A DNA stretch of 64,000 nt from Hanleya hanleyi. Its lineage: Eukaryota; Mollusca; Polyplacophora; Lepidopleurida; Hanleyidae. The DNA is taken from NCBI GenBank assembly GCA_036873755.1, contig JAVTVY010037353.1, forward strand, positions 92,255 to 156,254, in the 5' to 3' direction. The position numbers and the translations under genes were made by a program. Positions 58,160 to 64,000 of this stretch are shown piece by piece (the stretch's first letter is position 1; the number at the start of each line of letters is the position of its first letter). A model generated the notes under the pieces. That model was not told where the DNA came from, made no database searches, and saw only the letters and a program-made list of their open reading frames with translations.

Positions 58160-59780
58160 GAACTAGTATGGGTAACTAACCAAGCCAGTGCATCGACCAG
58201 TGTATGGTTTCAGAAAAGGTCGCAACACGGAACACCATTTAAGCTCAATTTGTAATATTAATGAAACTAGAAAAAACCCGCAAGCTTTCGACATTTACTG
58301 CTTTTTTAGATTTTAAAAAAGCGTACGATACAGTTAATCGTGAGCTGATGTGGAATAAATTGATATTGAATGTCGTTTGAGAGTGAATGGAATTTATACA
58401 GATTGGTTTAGCGTGAATTCAGGTCTTGAACAGGGGGGTCAAATTGTTTCAAATTTTTTATAAACGATTTGGCCTTAAAAATCAAAGCCCTTGATATCGG
58501 TGTTCATATAGATAATGAGACCGTTGGAATTTTGATGTATGCCGATGATGGAGTTTTCTTAGCAGATACCGAATTTGATATACAAAAGTATTTTGAATTG
58601 TTTAGATGAATGGTGTTTAGATAATAAGATCCATGTAAATCAAAGAAAATCCCAAGTTATTCATTTTCGAAATAAGGCCTTGTACACAGTGTAATTTCAG
58701 GTGTGGTAATTTAAATATCGAGGTTGTGGATAGGTACATTTATTTGGGTTTGGTGCTTTCGCAATTCTTAGATTATGACGAAATGGCAAAAGCAGTAGCA
58801 CAGTCAGCAAGCCGGGCATCAGGATTAGTTATAGCGAAGTCAAAATATATTGGTGATGTACGGTACTGCACGTTCACCAAGTTATATAATTCCCTAGTTT
58901 GGCCGGTTATCAATTATGGATCTGCGATTTGGGGAACAAATGCCAGGTCGTGTATCAATGCAGTGCATAATAGAGCAAGTCGGTTTTTTTCTTAGGTATT
59001 GGAAAATATGCTCCAAACGCAGGTGTTTGTAGACATATGGCCTGGGAACCACCAATTGTAAGTATTGGTAGTATAGGACGTTTTTGGTGTAAAACCATAA
59101 ATATGGATGCTCGTCGGTTAAACAAAAGAGTTTTACTCTGCTCTGTACTGCAAGCAGATAAAAAGAGTAGGAACTGGCTGGGTATTCCGGGTAAAACAAT
59201 GTTTCCAGGAAAACTATTTGAGTCACTTTTTGAATACAGACGTAAGGTATGCGCCGAAATATGTGGCCAGGTGTATTAAGGAATGTATTATGCGTATCTA
59301 TGTTAACGATTGGGAAAAAGCCGTTACATGAGTTGGCTCAATTAGTGGCCGAAATCGGAATAAGTTAAGGACGTACACCCTGTTCAAAACCCATTACGCA
59401 TCAGAAGCTTATGTTACTACGAAATTATATAAAAAATATAGAAGTGCCATGGCAAACATTAGGTTAGAGGTTGCCCGTTAAAAATTGAAACGGGTAGATA
59501 TGAAGGATTGTCGGAAGAGTCTCGTAATTGTTTCGTTTGTCGTGGTAAAATAGAAAATAAGGAACATGTTTTATGCGATTGCCCACTTTATGAAGACTTA
59601 AGGTTTCAATTGTACCAAGAGGCCAAGTTTGTTTATGGATGTGATAAAAGCTATCTTGGTCTTCCTGATAAGGAAAAGTTGTCTTTCGTACTCAGAAACC
59701 CGCAAATGACACCTGTTTCTGCCAAAGCCTGCTTTCTCGTTTTAGAACTTAGGAAAAATTTCTTAACTATTTGATGTATA
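58160..59780 (+). pseudogene. Decayed LINE reverse transcriptase
   Basis: RT-like segments appear in changing frames: VYGFRKGRNTEHHL (about 58203), AFLDFKKAYDTVNREL (motif A, about 58297), INDLALKIKALDIGV (about 58463), and MYADDGVFLAD (motif C, about 58538). 58726-58995 then encodes the post-RT region (YIYLGLVLSQ, NYGSAIWGT), and 59508-59774 a C-terminal zinc cluster (CFVCRGKIENKEHVLCDC). Many indels and stops show it is dead. Clade not assigned. Confidence 0.82.
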
Positions 59781-61290
59781 ACCCATATTTATGTAATGTT
59801 TTATATATATTGGTAATATCAGTCTCTCATAACTCTTTTCAGAGTGGCACTTATAACTGTTTTAGCATTGTACTGTTTTTATCATGTTATATGTCGTGGG
59901 ACGTTAATAAACAACTATCTATCTATCGATACACTGGCTCGCGACGATATTTTAAAACAGGACTCGGGACGCTCAATTCAGATAGTGACAATTATTTTTA
60001 TTTTTTTCAGTATTCGACTTGTCATTTTAAATAAATTAACTTAACCAACGCAACAGAAAAGGCACGCAGACATCATTTGTATAGCTCTTTCCGGAAAGTG
60101 GTCTCCTCCTGAATAACCGCCACTCTTTGAGGTTACAGGAAGTTCTCTGAACCAACGTGCCAGTGAAACAAGGGAGATAAAACCCTTTCCGAATTAGGTT
60201 ATAGCGACAATTCAGTAATACGAAAAATGGACGTAAAACCACGAGTACAAAATGCTCGGCCTTACAAATCGCAGTCGTGGGGGTCAATCAGAATCTATTC
60301 AATTCCACTGGAGTCACACTTGATTCGTTGTGAATAGACTGCTTGTCGGAGCGGTTATTCACCAATAGATCCTTTAACACAGGGAATTATATTATACGGA
60401 GTGATCCCAGTGACGTCTGGGTTTAACACGTTTTTTGCCACTTCTGTTTGCCAATTTAATGTCATTTTCGTACTAAACAAATTCAACTTGTTCTATACAC
60501 AGCTTCTCTATGTTTTCATACAAGTTTGTATGTAAGTGTGCAGGGGGTATTTGATAGAACCTGTAACAAGTGAAGACTGAACCAAATCTGGTGAAAGGGT
60601 CGCCTATGCTGAACATGCTGACGTCATCATGCAAAAAATTCAAAAATATCTGTTATACTTTTCTCCAGAATTACATTTTAAAAAGTAAAAATAAAAGTGT
60701 CCCAGTGTGCACCATGCACTTGGACAAACACTGGGGTGCAGTGAGACAATAATCAAAATACAATTTAAATCAAGTATATACTTTTATGTTTCATAAGAGT
60801 ATAGACGATTCCGCAGCGATGGCTAAGTTAGTTGCTATTTCAGACCCTGTGTTACTTAAAATATTTCTCAGAGGCCAAATTCAAATGTGTGATTCTCATT
60901 CCAACGGAGGCATCGGTCTTTGAAATTGTTAGTAAAACTCAACAAACACGATGAGATCAGTAATTACTATTATCTGGAAAACAAAATTCATTTCCCAGTG
61001 CGCCCCGGCAAAAGTGTCACATTCCTCCGCGAATGAATGATATATTCCGTTCTGTGAAAAAAACTAATACATACATCTGAGATAATAAATCGATACAATT
61101 GAATTGTACCTTTGTCCATCCCCTTTAATAGTACAGAAACAGTCATGAAGTACCGCAGAAAACTTGGAATAACAAAATATCATGCTCAGTCCTTTTAAAT
61201 TTACTCGAACTGTTGAAACAATTTTATTACCCCTAATTTTTTACCACTGATACTTTTCCCACATGTAATATGTGGATATATGTGGATATA
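59781..61290. other. Non-coding stretch, no gene seen
   Basis: A short (TATC)n tract lies at 59912-59928. Frames are short and unrelated. No RNA gene recognised. Confidence 0.4.
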
Positions 61291-61299
61291 CGAACCACT

Positions 61300-61562
61300 G
61301 TTGTTGTTGGGGTTTTTTTCTCCTAAAATCTGACCGAAAAGTCATTGTGAAAATGACGTCACTGTGACATGATGGCGACGGGTCTTTTTTACATTTTCTA
61401 GTAGAGCTTGACCAAAAGATATAACGTGATAAGTTTCAGCACTCTAGCCTTTGGGATAGCGACAATACATTGGAAGAGGGCGGGCGGGGGCGGGGAGGGG
61501 GCACTTTCCGTACCTCATTAATCCGCTGAAGACCCCAAATCGCCGAGATCAGATAGGCTTGA
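61300..61562 (+). mobile_element. piggyBac-type MITE relic
   Basis: Parallel to the right half of the element at 20843-21390: AATGACGTCACTGTGAC, TTTACATTTTCTAGTAGAGC, GATAAGTTTCAGCACTCTAG, then GGGGGCACTTTCCG and a decayed end near GATCAGATAGGCTTGA. The left half and the terminal TTAA are lost. Confidence 0.65.
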
Positions 61563-61565
61563 TCC

Positions 61566-63479
61566 ATACAGATCTTAACCCAAGTCAGTTCAACAGGACA
61601 GCCGTTCTTTTGTTCCCGCTCTGGCTTGCATGAAAGGAATACTTTAGTATCTCTGGAGTGGAATCTAATGATTTAACGACCTTCTGCCAGATGCTGCATG
61701 GACTGCTGCTGTTCGTTGTAATTAATTCAACGCAAGGGAAGTGGATTATATTTGTCCATGCGTTGTAAACCTCTTTATCGGTCATCAAGAATAAACTGCC
61801 TTCTTTCATTCAGTGTGCTTCTAATATCTGAATTACCGTCCATTGAAATTGAATCGATGACGGAGACAAGCCTGCTGTAGACTGACCTACACAGAATCAC
61901 CTGGCAATATTTTCTATAAATCCAGACGGGTCGTTAAGGCGTTTGTCATGTTGCCATGGTATCGTACGATAAATCGCTAATGTCGACGGGCATATGGCGG
62001 TTATGTAGGAATTTCTGGTCGCATAGCGCACTGACACAGTAACGCCAATACAACACCTGTATAGCCGATACATATACTCACCGAATCCTTGAGTGCCAAT
62101 ATATCCGTTAAACGTGAAATAGGTGAAGATTGTTATTGAAAAGAATGATTCCAATTCCCATGTCCAGAGCTACTAAATGCAGTCACAAATGGCCAACAGT
62201 TTCGCCTAGACTTAACGAGCTAAGGCCCTCGCAGACTGGGGGTTCGATAGATATTCTCGGAGAATACAGAGATACTCTACACTACATTCCTTTACCATAT
62301 TTATTTATTATACTGGGGTATAGGCATTCAGCCATCTGTACACTATTGTGCTTTTTGTCTTTCCTTCACTATAATATTTAATTGATAAACATCAGTCTGC
62401 GAGCACCTTAGGTTAGCACCAAGCTGCACTCACCACGATCGTAAATGTCATGGTCTGATAAACCGTACTGTGTAATATGTGTGATATCGGAGTTAATAGA
62501 TACTATAATGTTCCAGGGTATCCAATTTCCGTTTATAGGCCCACTGTAGACCGGCTGGCCTTGGTTATGTTCCAGATTAGGCGTGGTTTTGTGTTTGAAA
62601 GATATATATATTGTGAAGGCCGGCCCATTAATCACATGTGTTGAGGAAATAAACGCCAATAAACGTACGGAAGAAATGTACATGACATGGATGAAAATTC
62701 GGTCATCTTAGCATATACCCAATTCGACCACTACACATGTTGCCTTGGCTGAACATAATACATTTTCTGATCAGAAAACGGTTTGGTCATGTCATAGCAC
62801 TATAAATATACCGTGGTCCACGTATGGAGAAATATAACTGTATGATCTCTTTAAAATTTGAATTTTATTGGCTATTCGAAGGATGGAAGAATTTCCCATT
62901 TGAAAATCAATACAGCCACCACTTGTCATATTTGAAAATTACAAGACATCGAAGAAAATCCTCACTGCTCGATGTTGGCAAGCTCATATCTTGATTGGAT
63001 ATATGACATCACATGCGTTTGCGGTTTGAACAATTTACCCCATTCATTAGGTCGAATATGACATTCGGTACTGGTAATAAGCACTCGCTACTGAAGAAGA
63101 CCACATATCCATGTTGCGTCATCGCGACAAATTCTTGGAACGGGGGCTATAAATGACCCAAATAAGTCTGGAATATAGCTCGTACGATGCACAAAAGTAT
63201 GTCAACCCCTGAAAGAATGACTCGGATGTTACACCATGTACCACACTCAAGTTTATTTCTTTCACTTATATAATGACAGCCAGTTTGGTTGGTGGACGTA
63301 GACGGAGTATCCGGAGAGAACCACCGCCCGTCGGCAAGCAACTGGCAAACTTTCACATATGCTCATGAGCCTGTTTAGCTGTGTGATGGCTCATAAGAAT
63401 AGAATATACATGTATAAGCATGGCACTGACACACTGGCACTGACCATTAGAGGGGCGGCATGGTACATGAGAGCAGGGA
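61566..63479. other. Low-confidence coding-like stretch on minus strand
   Basis: Minus-strand frames at 61585-61809, 61897-62154 and 62408-62683 look coding-like, and two of them contain strong GTGAGT donor words (62433 and 62081). The splice phases between neighbouring pieces do not agree, except for one possible junction from 61900 to about 61873. I cannot support a gene model. Confidence 0.2.
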
Positions 63480-63815
63480 GCAAAGGGTGGAAGCAGGGAG
63501 AAAGTAGAAGAGACGAAACCGGTAACACATTGTATGGGAGAAAGGAAGCAGGTGCATGAAGACAGAGGGAAAGGCGGAACAAGGAATACATTGGGCGGGA
63601 GCAGGAGCAGGGAGAAATGCCGAACAGGGAACACATTAGGCGGGAACAGGAAGCAGGAGCATGCAGGGAGAAAAAAGGAGAGACGGAACCGGGAATACAC
63701 TGGGCTGAAGCAGGAGCATTGGGTGGAATACATTGGGTGGGAGTAGGAAGTCGGAGCATGGATGAAGACGAAACTGGGAACACATTGGGCGGGAGCAGGA
63801 AGCAGGAGGGCCTCC
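63480..63815 (+). repeat. Purine-rich minisatellite
   Basis: Four or five irregular units of about 45-65 bp with GGGAACACATTGGGCGGGAG and CAGGAAGCAGGAGCATG. The 166- and 130-codon minus-strand frames across it are Pro/Cys/Ser-rich translations of the repeat. Confidence 0.75.
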
Positions 63816-63894
63816 GGGAAGAACAGTTTTGTAACGGACGGAGTCACCCTCATTGAATAAAGCTATATATATATAAAAAGGAGGAGAGACGGAA

Positions 63895-64000
63895 CCGGTG
63901 TGATGGACAAGAATGTCCTGGTGATTAGTGTCCCTTTCATATCCTTTTCTATTGCAACTAAGGACGGACACTTGTCCCCAATGTGGAGAAAAGTGTCTTA
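63895..64000 (-). repeat. Dispersed ~100-bp repeat, inverted copy of 553-655
   Basis: Reverse complement of the left-end repeat. It runs into the window edge, so its true end is unknown. Confidence 0.65.

Noticed and set aside
61585..62683. Possible multi-exon minus-strand gene with GTGAGT donors
   Set aside because: Phases of neighbouring candidate exons do not agree, a stop lies just upstream of one acceptor, and no family is recognised.
63353..63853. 166-codon Pro/Cys-rich minus-strand frame
   Set aside because: A translation of the purine-rich minisatellite; overlapping frames on both strands show the same repeat pattern.

Overview
The window looks like nuclear DNA of a marine invertebrate, most likely a lophotrochozoan such as a mollusc. 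The reasons are coding sequence split by GT-AG introns, a chromovirus-like Gypsy element, several 5'-truncated LINE copies, TTAA-flanked piggyBac-type MITEs, foldback elements, and many tandem arrays, some with ~147-156 bp units of the kind known from molluscan pearl/Helitron-associated satellites. The species assignment is inference; no sequence here fixes it. There is no sign of operons, CRISPR arrays or an intact tRNA gene.

Only one host gene can be supported. It is a minus-strand gene of the fukutin/FKRP/LicD type. Its long first exon (36924 down to 35656) encodes a type II membrane anchor, a coiled-coil stalk and the FKRP-like N-terminal glycosyltransferase-like region. A small exon carrying the LicD nucleotidyltransferase signature lies 30 kb further on (5468 down to 5294). 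Both facing splice junctions are phase 0. At least one connecting exon and the 3' end were not found. Everything from about 5.5 to 35.6 kb is therefore probably intron.

That intron is extraordinary. It opens with an array (35.05-35.66 kb) whose 17-bp unit is the exon/intron junction itself, so the real 5' splice site is followed by seven exact CAGGTATGT decoys. It closes, a few bases before the polypyrimidine tract, with a 5.35-kb array of about 127 copies of a 42-bp unit. Between them lie a 1.1-kb piggyBac-like MITE with five copies of a 16-bp palindrome, a degenerate tRNA-type SINE head, a 3.8-kb 40-bp-unit array interrupted by a second piggyBac-type MITE (its empty site is preserved in a sister repeat), a ~147-bp satellite, three long inverted-repeat foldback structures, and the second half of a ~1.5-kb duplication whose other copy lies at 2.9-4.5 kb. 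A third minisatellite (40-bp unit) sits just upstream of exon 1, and a decayed fragment of exon 1 lies 1.9 kb beyond it.

The right half (39-60 kb) is a graveyard of mobile elements: a nearly complete but frameshifted Gypsy element with two 505-bp LTRs and a GTAT target duplication; a 1.1-kb LINE insertion with a perfect 16-bp target duplication; a CR1/Jockey-like LINE with a (AAAT)n tail; a 1.2-kb direct duplication flanking an RNase H-bearing LINE fragment; and a decayed LINE reverse transcriptase. From 60 to 64 kb I see little beyond a MITE relic, a purine-rich minisatellite and a ~100-bp repeat that is inverted relative to a copy near the left end.
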